DNA of 64,000 bases from Lysobacter changpingensis (GCF_017308985.1 NZ_JADWPE010000003.1:248001-312000), one strand, 5' to 3'; shown: positions 17,955-26,265, numbered from the stretch's first letter. Numbers and translations: made by a program. The notes: a model not told the origin generated them from the sequence alone.

Positions 17955-18161
17955 ATGTCCGAGATGCTCGTGACCGATAGCCAGCGGGCCTTCCTCGAAG
18001 ACCTGGGCCGCACCGCGCGTTCCCACCTGCCGCACATGGAATGGGACGAAGTGGAGCCGCACCTGCGACTGGGCTGGTATTCGAGCGTGCTCTCCAACGA
18101 CCTGGACTGGGGGCGCGTGGAGGCGATCGCGCATGAGAGCTGGTCGAGGGATCCGTTCTAG
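17955..18161 (+). CDS. small conserved-looking protein of unknown function
   Basis: A frame of 68 residues (MSEMLVTDSQ...) or 72 if the ATG at 17943 is used. The composition is protein-like: an acidic amphipathic helix (AFLEDLGRTARSHLP), two Trp-containing segments (LGWYSSVLSNDLDWGRV) and the ending AHESWSRDPF. It has no signal peptide or membrane span. It stands alone between the hairpin after the chloroperoxidase gene and the repeat at 18221. I do not recognise a family. Confidence 0.6.
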   Translation: MSEMLVTDSQRAFLEDLGRTARSHLPHMEWDEVEPHLRLGWYSSVLSNDLDWGRVEAIAHESWSRDPF

Positions 18162-18220
18162 GTTGGGTCGCTGGTGATCGCCTGAGCGCTTGCACCGGCT
18201 GCATCGTTACATCGCGCGTC

Positions 18221-18268
18221 CCGACCCTCGCCCCAACCCCGCTCCCGGTGGGAGAGTGGGAGAGGGGC
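18221..18268. repeat. short intergenic repeat, CCGACCCTCGCCCCAACCCC type
   Basis: A CCGACCCTC-CCCCAACCCC motif followed by a CTCCC/GGGAG hairpin and a GAGAGGGGC end. The same type of element occurs at 43911-43975 and, inverted, at 42399-42462. Confidence 0.5.
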
Positions 18269-18329
18269 CCTACTCTCCCGGCCCCGGCACGCCGACGAGG
18301 CCCTCCTGTGCGCGCCAGGCCCGGACATG

Positions 18330-18349
18330 CGCTATATAGCCCCCTATAT
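18330..18349. promoter_or_regulatory. ModE-box-like dyad upstream of modA
   Basis: CGCTATATAG-CCCC-CTATAT is an inverted repeat of AT-rich half-sites (ATATAG/CTATAT) in a very GC-rich context, centred 35 bp before modA. It resembles the TATA-type operators bound by molybdate-loaded ModE, and modE lies at the end of this cluster. Binding there would repress modABC when molybdate is plentiful. Confidence 0.6.
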
Positions 18350-18375
18350 CCCGCCGTCCCAGGAGCCCTCCCCCG

Positions 18376-19143
18376 ATGTCCGCCTGGCCTCGCCACGCCG
18401 CGCTGTGCGCGCTCGCGCTCGCCTTCGCCGCGCCGGCCGCCGCCGAGCAGCCCGTGCGCGTGTTCGCCGCCGCCAGCCTGACCAACGCGCTCGGCGACAT
18501 CGCCACCGAATGGGAAAAGGCCGGCCACCCCAAACCACGCCTGGCCTTCGCCGCCTCCTCGACGCTGGCCCGGCAGATCGAAGCCGGCGCACCGGCGGAC
18601 GTGTTCGCATCCGCCGATGCGACCTGGATGGATCACCTCGAACGGCGCGGCAAGCTCGCGCCGGGCACGCGCGCGAACGTGGCCGGCAACACGCTGGTGA
18701 TGATCGTGCCGCGCGGCAGGCGCTTCCCGGTGCACATGCAGCGCGGCTTCGACCTGGCCGACGCGTTCGACGGAAAACTGTGCACCGGCGCGCCCGGCGT
18801 CGTGCCCGTCGGCATCTACGCGCGCCAGGCCCTGCAGGACCTTGGCTGGTGGAACGCGCTGCAGGGCCGCGTGGTCGGCACCGACGACGTGCGCACCGCG
18901 CTGGCCTTCGTCGAACGCGGCGAATGCCCGCTCGGCATCGTCTATGCCACCGACGCGAAGATCAGCCGCAGGGTCGAGGTGCTGGCGACGTTCCCCGCCG
19001 CCTCGCACGAACCCATCGTGTATCCGATGGCGATCGTGCGCGGCGCGCGTCCGGAAGCCCGCGCCTTCCTCGATTACGTGAAGACCTCGAAGACCGCCGC
19101 CGCGATCTTCGCAAGGTACGGCTTCACCACGGGCGCGCGCTGA
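18376..19143 (+). CDS. modA: molybdate ABC transporter, periplasmic substrate-binding protein
   Basis: A 255-residue protein with a signal peptide (residues 1-24, ending PAAAEQ). The mature part is a ModA-type binding protein: VRVFAAASLTNALGDIA at its start, FAASSTLARQIEAGAPADVFASAD, a hinge around NTLVMIVPRG, DVRTALAFVERGECPLGIVYATDAK, and EARAFLDYVKT near the end. The ASL and SST serines contact the oxyanion in the family. It captures molybdate (or tungstate) and delivers it to ModB. First gene of modABC, 1 bp before modB, with a ModE-like dyad upstream. Confidence 0.95.
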   Translation: MSAWPRHAALCALALAFAAPAAAEQPVRVFAAASLTNALGDIATEWEKAGHPKPRLAFAASSTLARQIEAGAPADVFASADATWMDHLERRGKLAPGTRANVAGNTLVMIVPRGRRFPVHMQRGFDLADAFDGKLCTGAPGVVPVGIYARQALQDLGWWNALQGRVVGTDDVRTALAFVERGECPLGIVYATDAKISRRVEVLATFPAASHEPIVYPMAIVRGARPEARAFLDYVKTSKTAAAIFARYGFTTGAR

Positions 19144-19144
19144 C

Positions 19145-19861
19145 ATGTGGCTCTCGCCCGAGGAATGGGATGCACTGGCGCTGTCGGCGAAGGTCGCGTT
19201 GTGCGCGACAGCCGCCTGCCTGCCGTTCGGCATCGCGCTGAGCTGGCTGCTCGAACGCCGCCAGTTCCCCGGCAAGGTGTGGATCGACACGCTGGTGCAG
19301 TTGCCGATGGTGCTGCCGCCGGTGGTGCCGGGCTATCTGCTGCTGTTGCTGCTGGGCACGCAGGGGCCGCTGGGGCGTTGGCTGCTCGACACGTTCGGAA
19401 TCGTCGTCGCCTTCACCTGGAAAGGCGCGGTGATCGCCTCGGCGGTGATGGCCTTCCCGCTGATGGTGCAGCCGATCCGGCTGGCGGTCCGGCTCATCGA
19501 TCCACGCCTGGAGAAGGCGGCGGCGACGCTCGGCGCGAAGCCGTGGGACACGTTCCTCAACGTGACCCTGCCGTTGTCGGCGCCGGGCGTGATCGCCGGC
19601 TGCATCCTGTGCTTCTCGCGCAGCCTGGGCGAATTCGGCGCGACGATGGCCTTCGTCGGCAACATCCCCGGCGAAACCCGCACGCTGCCGCTGGCGATCT
19701 ACAGCCTCACCCATGTGCCCGATGGCGAAGCGGCGGCGTTGCGGCTGTCGCTGCTGTCGATCGCGCTCGCCGTGGCCGCGCTGCTGGTCAGCCGCTGGAT
19801 CGGCCTGCGCGCCGAACGCCGGCTCGGCTTCCACGATCGGGGGCCGCATGCTGAGCTTTGA
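19145..19861 (+). CDS. modB: molybdate ABC transporter permease
   Basis: A 238-residue inner-membrane protein with five hydrophobic helices and the typical ModB sequence: LPMVLPPVVPGYLLLLLLG, then the coupling-helix motif EKAAATLGAKPWDTFLNVTLP, and SRSLGEFGATMAFVGNIPGETRTLPLAIY. It forms the homodimeric channel for molybdate. The gene begins one base after the modA stop and overlaps modC by 14 bp, so the three are one transcript. Confidence 0.96.
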   Translation: MWLSPEEWDALALSAKVALCATAACLPFGIALSWLLERRQFPGKVWIDTLVQLPMVLPPVVPGYLLLLLLGTQGPLGRWLLDTFGIVVAFTWKGAVIASAVMAFPLMVQPIRLAVRLIDPRLEKAAATLGAKPWDTFLNVTLPLSAPGVIAGCILCFSRSLGEFGATMAFVGNIPGETRTLPLAIYSLTHVPDGEAAALRLSLLSIALAVAALLVSRWIGLRAERRLGFHDRGPHAEL

Positions 19862-20498
19862 CCTGCACTTCGCGCGCGGCGACTTCGCGCTGCAAGCCAT
19901 CGCGGACGTCGGCGACGGCGTGACCGGCGTGTACGGGCCGTCGGGTTCGGGCAAGAGCACGTTGCTGGCGTTGCTGGCGGGATTGCTCACGCCCGCGCGT
20001 GGACGGATCAGGCTGGGCGAACGCGTGCTGGTCGACACCGGTGCGCGCCGGTTCGTGCCGCCGTGGGATCGCCACGTCGGCCTGGTGTTCCAGGACGGCC
20101 AGTTGTTCCCGCACCTCACCGTGCGCCAGAACCTGCTGTTCGGCCACGCGCGCATCCCGCAGGCGATGCGCCGTTACGAACTGGACGGCGTGGCGGAGCT
20201 GCTGGAAATCGCGCCGCTGCTCGATCGCCGCCCCACCCTGCTCTCCGGCGGCGAGCGCCAGCGCGTGGCGCTCGGCCGCGCCCTGCTCTATTCGCCGCAA
20301 TTGCTGCTGCTCGACGAACCGCTGTCCTCGCTCGACGATCGGCTGAAGCGCCAGATCCTGCCCTTCCTCAAGCGCATCAAGGACGAGACGCGGCTGCCGA
20401 TGCTCTACGTCACCCACGCGCACGGCGAACTGGATTACCTCGCCGACCGCGTGCTCGGCATGGAGCGCGGACGGCTGGAAGCGAAGGTCACGGGCTGA
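19848..20498 (+). CDS. modC: molybdate ABC transporter ATPase, short form without TOBE domain
   Basis: A 216-residue ATPase with Walker A GPSGSGKST (about residues 31-39), Q-loop VFQDGQLFPHLTV, signature LSGGERQRVALGRAL, Walker B LLLLDEPLSSLD and the switch His in YVTHAHGELDYL. It drives ModAB-dependent molybdate uptake. Standard ModC proteins are about 350 residues because of a C-terminal molybdate-binding TOBE domain; this one stops directly after the ATPase domain. Sensing must therefore rest on ModE, whose gene carries two such domains. Start ATG 19848 overlaps modB by 14 bp. The 3' end overlaps modE, on the other strand, by 11 bp. Confidence 0.95.
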   Translation: MLSFDLHFARGDFALQAIADVGDGVTGVYGPSGSGKSTLLALLAGLLTPARGRIRLGERVLVDTGARRFVPPWDRHVGLVFQDGQLFPHLTVRQNLLFGHARIPQAMRRYELDGVAELLEIAPLLDRRPTLLSGGERQRVALGRALLYSPQLLLLDEPLSSLDDRLKRQILPFLKRIKDETRLPMLYVTHAHGELDYLADRVLGMERGRLEAKVTG

Positions 20499-21279
20499 CG
20501 GCGAGGATCACGCTGGAGGCCTCGAACAGCGCGCTGGCGCGGGTGCCTTCGGCGAGTCGCAGCTTTTCGGCGGAGGTGTTCGTGACGATGGCGGCGATGG
20601 TCGTGCCGCCTTCGGCTTCGATCACGACTTCGGTGTTCACCGCGCCGGGCGTCACCCGCGACACGATGCCGGGCAGCTGGTTGCGCGTGGACAGGCGCAC
20701 GCCGTCGAGGTCGGTGGCGACGACCACGCTGGACGCCTTGACCAGCGCGATCGCCTGCGCGCCGACGGCCAGGCCCATGTGCTGCGTGCTTTCGTGCGTG
20801 ACGATGGCGACGATGCGCCCGCCGCCGCGCAGTTCCAGTTCCACCTCGTCGTTCACCGCGCCGTGCACGATGCGCGCGACGCGGCCGGCGAAGTGATTGC
20901 GCGCACTGGTGAGCATGGCGAACCTCCCGATGATGTCCAGGTCGCGCCCGGCGTTGGCGATGCGCTGGTTGAGCAGCTCGACGAACCGCGCGTTCTGCGC
21001 CTCGGCTTCGCGCCACGTCGAGACCAGGCGTTCGCCGTCCGGCGTGAGCCGCGTCGCCCCGCCGCCCTTGCCGCCGACCACGCGCTCGACCAGCGGTGCG
21101 TCGGCGAGGTTGTTCATCGCCTCCACCGCGTCCCACGCGGCCTTGTAGCTCAGTCCGACGCGGCGCGCGGCGGCGGCGATGGACGTCTCGCTGCCGATCG
21201 CCTCGAGCAGTTCCATCCAGCGGCGGCTGCCGAACCGGCCGCGCGAGGCTTCGACGGTGAGCGAGCTGTGGATGCGCAT
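20488..21279 (-). CDS. modE: molybdate-responsive regulator ModE with two TOBE domains
   Basis: A 263-residue regulator. Residues 15-110 form the ModE winged helix (RRWMELLEAIGSETSIAAAARRVGLSYKAAWDAVEAMNN, then VVGGKGGGATRLTPDGERLV). Residues 125-260 hold two molybdopterin-binding (TOBE/MopI) repeats, each with the pattern SARN or STRN...VTPGAVN or VHGAVN...IVT. It binds molybdate and then represses the mod promoter. Tail-to-tail with modC, overlapping by 11 bp. Start ATG 21279 gives MRIHSSLTVEASRG; the frame continues upstream into the intergenic repeat, which is unlikely to be coding. Confidence 0.93.
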   Translation of the reverse strand: MRIHSSLTVEASRGRFGSRRWMELLEAIGSETSIAAAARRVGLSYKAAWDAVEAMNNLADAPLVERVVGGKGGGATRLTPDGERLVSTWREAEAQNARFVELLNQRIANAGRDLDIIGRFAMLTSARNHFAGRVARIVHGAVNDEVELELRGGGRIVAIVTHESTQHMGLAVGAQAIALVKASSVVVATDLDGVRLSTRNQLPGIVSRVTPGAVNTEVVIEAEGGTTIAAIVTNTSAEKLRLAEGTRASALFEASSVILAVSP

Positions 21280-21328
21280 CGGGTTTCGCGATGTCCGGGG
21301 CGGTGAACTGTAACGCAGCGGGCATTCG

Positions 21329-21418
21329 TAGCCCGGGTAAGCGAAGCGCATCCGGGGTCGCCGCGTCGTATCCGTGGCGGCGAGGCTTCCCCGGGTGCGC
21401 TTCGCTTACCCGGGCTAC
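21329..21418. repeat. REP-like intergenic inverted repeat, copy 2
   Basis: It begins TAGCCCGGGTAAGCGAAGCG and ends CGCTTCGCTTACCCGGGCTA, a perfect 20-bp terminal inverted repeat about 90 bp long overall. It lies in the gap between the divergent starts of modE and the gene at 21493. Same family as 451-542. Confidence 0.75.
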
Positions 21419-21492
21419 AGAAGCTCTGGTGACTGGACGCCGCAACGCTGGCCACACACACTCGCCGCTTCCGCGCGACGGCTGGAGGACGC

Positions 21493-22122
21493 ATGAGGCT
21501 GATGATCGTCGGTTCCACCGGTCTCGTCGGCCGGCATGCGCTGGAGATCGCGCTCGCGCATCCGGCCATCGCGCAGGTGATCGCGCCCACGCGCAGGCCA
21601 GCCGCCGATCATCCGAAGCTGCTCGCACCGGTGGTCGACTTCGACGCGTTGCCGGCCGATGCGCCGTGGTGGACGGTCGATGCGGTCGTCTGCGCGCTGG
21701 GCACGACGATCCGCACGGCCGGGTCGCAGGAGGCGTTCCGTCGCGTGGACCACGACTATCCGCTCGCCGTCGCGCGCCTGGCGCAGGCGCACGGCGCCTC
21801 CACTTTCGTGCTCAATTCCGCGATGGGCGCCGACGCCGGTTCGCGCATCTTCTACAGCCGCGTGAAAGGCGAAGTGGAACGCGACCTCACTGCCCTGGGT
21901 TTCGCCTCGCTGACGCTGTTGCGGCCGGGACTGATCGGCGGCGATCGCGAGGAATTCCGTGCCGGCGAACGCGTGGCGACGGCGGCGCTGCGCGTGCTGC
22001 ATCCGCTGCTGCCGCGGCGCTGGCGGATCAATCCGGCCGCGCGCATCGCGCAATGCATGGTGGATGCCGCCGTGCAGGCGCGGCCGGGCGTCCACGTGGT
22101 CGCATCCGACGCGCTGACCTGA
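21493..22122 (+). CDS. NAD(P)-binding oxidoreductase, atypical SDR (TIP30/NmrA-like)
   Basis: A 209-residue Rossmann-fold protein. It opens MRLMIVGSTGLVGRHALEIAL, with the GxxGxxG dinucleotide motif at residues 7-13. It has VDAVVCALGTTIRTAGSQEAF, the FVLNSAMGA segment and FYSRVKGEVERDL, a YxxxK-like active site as in the HTATIP2/TIP30 group, and the RPGLIGG segment. Reaction and substrate are not known. Start ATG 21493 follows a GGAGG. Confidence 0.82.
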   Translation: MRLMIVGSTGLVGRHALEIALAHPAIAQVIAPTRRPAADHPKLLAPVVDFDALPADAPWWTVDAVVCALGTTIRTAGSQEAFRRVDHDYPLAVARLAQAHGASTFVLNSAMGADAGSRIFYSRVKGEVERDLTALGFASLTLLRPGLIGGDREEFRAGERVATAALRVLHPLLPRRWRINPAARIAQCMVDAAVQARPGVHVVASDALT

Positions 22123-22192
22123 CGCATCACCGTCGGCTAACCGGTCGCGCGCGAGACTGCGGGCTCGTTTCCACCATCGCGACCGCCACGCC

Positions 22193-22867
22193 ATGAAGAT
22201 CCTTATGGTCCTCACCTCGCACGACCGCCTCGGCGACACCGGCGAGAAAACCGGCTTCTGGCTGGAGGAATTCGCCGCGCCGTACTACGTGTTCACCGAC
22301 GCGGGCGCGCAGGTCACCGTGGCTTCGCCAAAGGGCGGACAGCCGCCGATCGATCCCAAGAGCGACGATCCGTCGAACCAGACGCCTGCACAGGACCGGT
22401 TCAAGGCCGATGCGAAGGCACAGGCCGTGCTGGCCGACACGAAGCGGCTGGATTCGCTGTCCCCCGACGATTTCGACGCCGTGTTCTATCCCGGCGGCCA
22501 CGGGCCGTTGTGGGATCTCGCGGAAGATCCCGCGTCGATCCGCCTGATCGAATCCTTCTTCGACGCCGGCAAGCCGGTCGCCGCCGTCTGCCATGCGCCC
22601 GGTGTGCTGCGGCACGTGAAGCACGACGGCGAGCCGCTGGTGAAAGGCCGCCGCGTCACCGGCTTCACCAACTCCGAGGAAGCGGCGGTGAAGCTGACGG
22701 AGGTGGTGCCGTTCCTGGTGGAGGACGAACTCAGGCGCCTCGGCGGCCGTTACGAAAAGGCCGCGGACTGGCAGAGCTTCGCGATCGTCGATGGACGACT
22801 GGTGACCGGGCAGAACCCGGCGTCTTCGGAGGCCACGGCGGAGGCGCTGCTCGGGTTGTTGCGTTAG
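22193..22867 (+). CDS. type 1 glutamine amidotransferase domain protein (PfpI/Hsp31-like)
   Basis: A 224-residue DJ-1/PfpI-superfamily protein of the Hsp31/YDR533C type: MKILMVLTSHDRLGDTGEKTGFWLEE at the start supplies the conserved Glu (about residue 26), and AVCHAPGVL carries the nucleophilic Cys (about 133). FYPGGHGPLWDL is the oxyanion-loop segment. These proteins detoxify methylglyoxal as glyoxalase III or act as chaperones and deglycases. It lies in a block of stress and redox genes, 70 bp after the NAD(P)-binding gene. Confidence 0.88.
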   Translation: MKILMVLTSHDRLGDTGEKTGFWLEEFAAPYYVFTDAGAQVTVASPKGGQPPIDPKSDDPSNQTPAQDRFKADAKAQAVLADTKRLDSLSPDDFDAVFYPGGHGPLWDLAEDPASIRLIESFFDAGKPVAAVCHAPGVLRHVKHDGEPLVKGRRVTGFTNSEEAAVKLTEVVPFLVEDELRRLGGRYEKAADWQSFAIVDGRLVTGQNPASSEATAEALLGLLR

Positions 22868-22900
22868 GCGGCAGAGGTTCGATTTTCGGCGCGGCGGCGG

Positions 22901-22930
22901 CCGGGGGTGCGCTTCGCTTGCCCGGGCTAT
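22901..22930. repeat. half copy of the REP-like repeat
   Basis: CCGGGGGTGCGCTTCGCTTGCCCGGGCTAT matches the right half of the 21329-21418 element with two changes. Only one arm is present. The rest of the 22868-23097 gap shows no gene and probably holds the ohr promoter. Confidence 0.55.
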
Positions 22931-23097
22931 CAGGGCTGCGGTGCTTCGGTGGCGCGTTTGTATCGGACTGTATCCGCGCACCTGACGGCCACATTCCCCG
23001 ACAAAATTCCCGGTCGCCCGACACGGGCGCGATACCGCGCGGGCATGGAATGGCGCCACCGGAAACCACCGGCCACCCACACCGAGGAAACATCGCC

Positions 23098-23517
23098 ATG
23101 ACCCACTCCCTCCAGACCGTCGTCTACACCGCGCACACCCATGTCACCGGCGGGCGCAGCGGCAAGGGCCGTTCCAGCGACGGGGCCATCGATGTCGCGC
23201 TCAGCACGCCGGGTTCGAACCGCCCCGGCACCAATCCGGAGCAGTTGTTCGGCATCGGCTGGTCGGCGTGCTTCATCGGCGCGCTGGGCTTTGCCGCGAA
23301 CGAGCTGAAGGTGAAGTTGCCGGCCGATACCGCGGTCGATGCGGATGTCGTGCTCGGCAAGACCGCGAACGGCGAGTACCAGCTCGCGGTGAAGCTCGAC
23401 GTCAAGCTGCCCGGGCTGGACGAGGCCACGCGCCGGCAGCTGGTCGACATCGCGCACCAGACTTGCCCGTACTCGCGCATGACGCGCGGCGACGTGGACG
23501 TCGAGATCGTCACCTGA
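23098..23517 (+). CDS. Ohr/OsmC-family organic hydroperoxide resistance protein
   Basis: A 139-residue protein of the Ohr subgroup: TAHTHVTGGRSGKGRSSDG at the start, NPEQLFGIGWSACFIGAL with the peroxidatic Cys near residue 58, and AHQTCPYSRMTRGDVDVEI with the resolving Cys near 123. Homodimers reduce organic and fatty-acid hydroperoxides using lipoylated proteins. ATG 23098 is preceded by GAGGAAA. No ohrR-type MarR gene is adjacent. A 13-bp perfect hairpin follows at 23537-23577. Confidence 0.95.
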   Translation: MTHSLQTVVYTAHTHVTGGRSGKGRSSDGAIDVALSTPGSNRPGTNPEQLFGIGWSACFIGALGFAANELKVKLPADTAVDADVVLGKTANGEYQLAVKLDVKLPGLDEATRRQLVDIAHQTCPYSRMTRGDVDVEIVT

Positions 23518-23536
23518 ACCTGGATCGCGACCGCGA

Positions 23537-23577
23537 CGCGGCCCGGGCAGGCGCGCCTGCGCCGTGCCCGGGCCGCG
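23537..23577 (+). terminator. terminator-like hairpin after ohr
   Basis: CGCGGCCCGGGCA and TGCCCGGGCCGCG form a perfect 13-bp stem around a 15-nt loop, 19 nt after the stop codon. No T-run follows. Confidence 0.55.
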
Positions 23578-23627
23578 AGGCGGTGTCGTTCCGTCGATCG
23601 CCCACAAACCTCATCAGCAGGTGTCCC

Positions 23628-24152
23628 ATGTTCAAGTCGATCCTCACCGCGTTCGCGCTGTCGCTCACGCTGCTCGCCGGCTGCGCGCCCGGTGCGCAGG
23701 CCGAGCCGCCGAAAGCCGCGCCCGCACCGGAATTCACCGGCATTTCCCGCTGGCTCAACGCACCGCCGCAGACGATGGCGGGGCTGAAGGGCAAGGTCGT
23801 GCTGGTGGAGTTCTGGACGTACTCCTGCATCAACTGCATCCACGTCCTGCCGCACGTGCGGCAGTGGCACGAGCGCTACCGCGAGCAGGGCCTGGTCGTG
23901 ATCGGCGTGCACACGCCCGAGTACGACGAGGAGCGCAGCACCGACAACGTGCGCCGCGCGATCGAACGCTTCGGCATCGCCTATCCGGTCGCGCAGGACA
24001 ACGGCTACGAGACCTGGAACGCCTGGGGCAACCGCTTCTGGCCGGCGCTGTACCTGGTCGATCGCGACGGCCGCATCGTCCATCGCCACTACGGCGAAGG
24101 CGGCTACGAGGCCACCGAGCAGCGCATCCGCGAACTGCTCGCCACGCGCTGA
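23628..24152 (+). CDS. thioredoxin-like lipoprotein, free DipZ C-terminal type
   Basis: A 174-residue protein with a lipobox (LLAGC, Cys 19) and a thioredoxin fold whose active site is SCINC (Cys 67 and Cys 70). The surrounding text (EFWTYSCINCIHVLPHV, LVVIGVHTPEYDEE, NAWGNRFWPALYLVDRDG) is that of the domain normally fused to the membrane part of DipZ/CcdA proteins. Here it stands alone as an anchored periplasmic thiol protein. It probably receives electrons from a separate DsbD/CcdA protein and reduces disulfides or peroxides. Neighbouring genes (ohr, PfpI) suggest oxidative stress. Confidence 0.88.
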   Translation: MFKSILTAFALSLTLLAGCAPGAQAEPPKAAPAPEFTGISRWLNAPPQTMAGLKGKVVLVEFWTYSCINCIHVLPHVRQWHERYREQGLVVIGVHTPEYDEERSTDNVRRAIERFGIAYPVAQDNGYETWNAWGNRFWPALYLVDRDGRIVHRHYGEGGYEATEQRIRELLATR

Positions 24153-24208
24153 ACCCTCCCGGGGCGATGGCACAATCGCGTCATCGCCTCCCTCTTCCCG
24201 AGCGCCGC

Positions 24209-24949
24209 ATGGAACACGCAGACCACATCCTGGTCGTGGACGACGATCGCGAGATCCGCCAGATGGTCGCCGACTATCTGCGCAAGAACGGTCTGCGCGC
24301 GAGCGAGGCCGCCGACGGGCGCGAGATGCGCGCGGTGCTGGAGACGCACGCCATCGACCTGATCGTGATGGACTTGATGATGCCCGGCGAGGACGGCCTC
24401 ACCCTCACCCGCAACCTGCGCGCCGGCCGGCATCGCGCGATCCCGGTGGTGATGCTGACCGCGCGCGAGGACCAGACCGACCGCATCATCGGCCTGGAAA
24501 TGGGCGCCGACGATTACGTCACCAAGCCCTTCGCCGCGCGCGAACTGCTGGCGCGGATCAAGGCCGTCATCCGGCGCACGCGCATGCTGCCGCCGAACCT
24601 GCAGGTCACCGAAGCCGCGCGCCTGCTCGCGTTCGGTCGCTGGCGGCTGGACACCACCGCGCGGCACCTGCTCGATCCGGACGGCACCGTGGTGGCGCTC
24701 AGCGGCGCGGAGTTCCGCCTGCTGCGCGTGTTCCTCGACCATCCCAACCGCGTGCTCAGCCGCGACCAGTTGCTGAACCTGACGCAGGGCCGCGATGCGG
24801 AACTGTTCGACCGCTCCATCGACCTGCTCGTCAGCCGCCTGCGCCAGCGCCTGCAGGACGACGCGCGCGATCAGAGCTACATCAAGACCGTGCGCAGCGA
24901 GGGCTATGTCTTCAGCATGGCGGTGACCGTCGTGGGCGAGGACGGATGA
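24209..24949 (+). CDS. OmpR-family response regulator
   Basis: A 246-residue two-domain regulator. The receiver (about residues 6-120) has the acidic pair VVDDDREI, the phospho-acceptor Asp in DLIVMDLMMPGEDG, MLTAREDQTDR and the Lys in YVTKPF. The C-terminal winged helix (about 145-235) has SGAEFRLLRVFLDHPNRVLSRDQLL and DLLVSRLRQRL with IKTVRSEGYVFS. It closely resembles the OmpR/CzcR/TctD type. The kinase gene follows with a 4-bp ATGA overlap. Target genes are not evident here. Confidence 0.95.
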   Translation: MEHADHILVVDDDREIRQMVADYLRKNGLRASEAADGREMRAVLETHAIDLIVMDLMMPGEDGLTLTRNLRAGRHRAIPVVMLTAREDQTDRIIGLEMGADDYVTKPFAARELLARIKAVIRRTRMLPPNLQVTEAARLLAFGRWRLDTTARHLLDPDGTVVALSGAEFRLLRVFLDHPNRVLSRDQLLNLTQGRDAELFDRSIDLLVSRLRQRLQDDARDQSYIKTVRSEGYVFSMAVTVVGEDG

Positions 24950-26265
24950 ACATGCGTGCGCATGCCGGATCGCGCTGGCTTCCGCGCAGCATGGCCTCGC
25001 GGCTGTACGCGATCCTCGCCGGCGGGCTGCTGCTCGCGCACGCGCTGTCGTTCGGGCTGCTGTTCTACGAGCGCTACGAGGCCGCGAGTTCGATGCTGAT
25101 GACCAACCTGGAACAGGACGTGGTCGTCGCCGTGAACCTTCTCGACCGCCTGCCGCCGGACGAACGCGCGTACTGGCTGCCGATGCTGCGGCGGCGGACG
25201 TTCCATTACGCGCTCGGTGAAGGCGATCCGGGGACGCCGCTGGAAGGCGCGACCTCGCGCCAGATGGCCGGCACCATCGCGAGCGCGCTCGGCCCGCGCT
25301 ACACGACGCGAGCGCGGCAGCTGTCGCGCGATCCCGAACGCTTCCAGGTGCAGGTGCGCCTGCGCGATGGCAGCCCCGTGGTCATCGACGTCCAGCCCTC
25401 GGTGATGCCGCTGGCGCGGTGGCTTCCCTACCTGCTCGCGTTGCAGCTGGCCGTGCTGCTGCTGTGCGCCTGGGCCGCAGTGCGGCTGGCGACGCGCCCG
25501 CTCGCGCGGCTCGCGCGGGCAGCGGAGAACGTGCGCCCCGACGGCGACGGCGAACGTCTCGGCACCGACGGCCCGATCGAAGTCGCGCAGGCCGCCGGCG
25601 CCTTCAACGCGATGCAGGACCGCATCGCGCGCTACATGAAGGAGCGGTTGCAGATCCTCGCGTCGATCTCGCACGACCTGCAGACGCCGATCACGCGGAT
25701 GAAGCTGCGCGCCGAGTCGATGGACGAAGCGCCCGAGCGCACGAAGCTGCTCGACGACCTCGACCAGATGCAGCACCTGGTGCGCGAAGGCATCGCCTAC
25801 GCACGCAGCGCGCATGGCAGCGACGAGCCGCCGGTGCGGCTGGACCTCAACGCGTTCCTCGACAGCCTGGTCTGCGATTACCGCGATACGGGGCGACCGG
25901 TGAACCTCGACGGCCGCATCGCCGCGCCGGTCGTCACCCGTCCGCACGCACTGCGCCGCGTCGTCGCCAACCTGATCGACAACGCGCTGAAGTACGCAGG
26001 CGCGGCCGAGGTCGATCTGCGCGACGAAGCGGATGCGGTCGCGATCCGCATCCGCGATCGTGGGCCGGGCATTCCCGAGGCGGAACTCGCCCGCGTGCTG
26101 GAGCCGTTCTACCGCCTGGAAGCGTCGCGCAATCGCGATACCGGCGGCACCGGACTGGGGCTGGCGATCGCGCAGCAGCTGGCGGAGTCGATCGGCGCGA
26201 CGCTGATGTTGCGCAATCGGGACGGCGGCGGGCTGGAGGCGATGGTGCGGTTGCGGCGGGCGTGA
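24946..26265 (+). CDS. EnvZ-type sensor histidine kinase
   Basis: A 439-residue membrane kinase. It has two transmembrane helices (about residues 19-42 and 157-180) enclosing a periplasmic sensor of about 110 residues, a HAMP segment (RLATRPLARLARAAENV), the dimerisation/phospho-acceptor motif SISHDLQTPITRMK, and an ATPase domain with N-box NLIDNALKYA, G1 IRDRGPGIP and G2 GGTGLGLAIAQQ. Partner of the preceding response regulator by ATGA overlap. Stimulus unknown. Confidence 0.95.
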   Translation: MNMRAHAGSRWLPRSMASRLYAILAGGLLLAHALSFGLLFYERYEAASSMLMTNLEQDVVVAVNLLDRLPPDERAYWLPMLRRRTFHYALGEGDPGTPLEGATSRQMAGTIASALGPRYTTRARQLSRDPERFQVQVRLRDGSPVVIDVQPSVMPLARWLPYLLALQLAVLLLCAWAAVRLATRPLARLARAAENVRPDGDGERLGTDGPIEVAQAAGAFNAMQDRIARYMKERLQILASISHDLQTPITRMKLRAESMDEAPERTKLLDDLDQMQHLVREGIAYARSAHGSDEPPVRLDLNAFLDSLVCDYRDTGRPVNLDGRIAAPVVTRPHALRRVVANLIDNALKYAGAAEVDLRDEADAVAIRIRDRGPGIPEAELARVLEPFYRLEASRNRDTGGTGLGLAIAQQLAESIGATLMLRNRDGGGLEAMVRLRRA

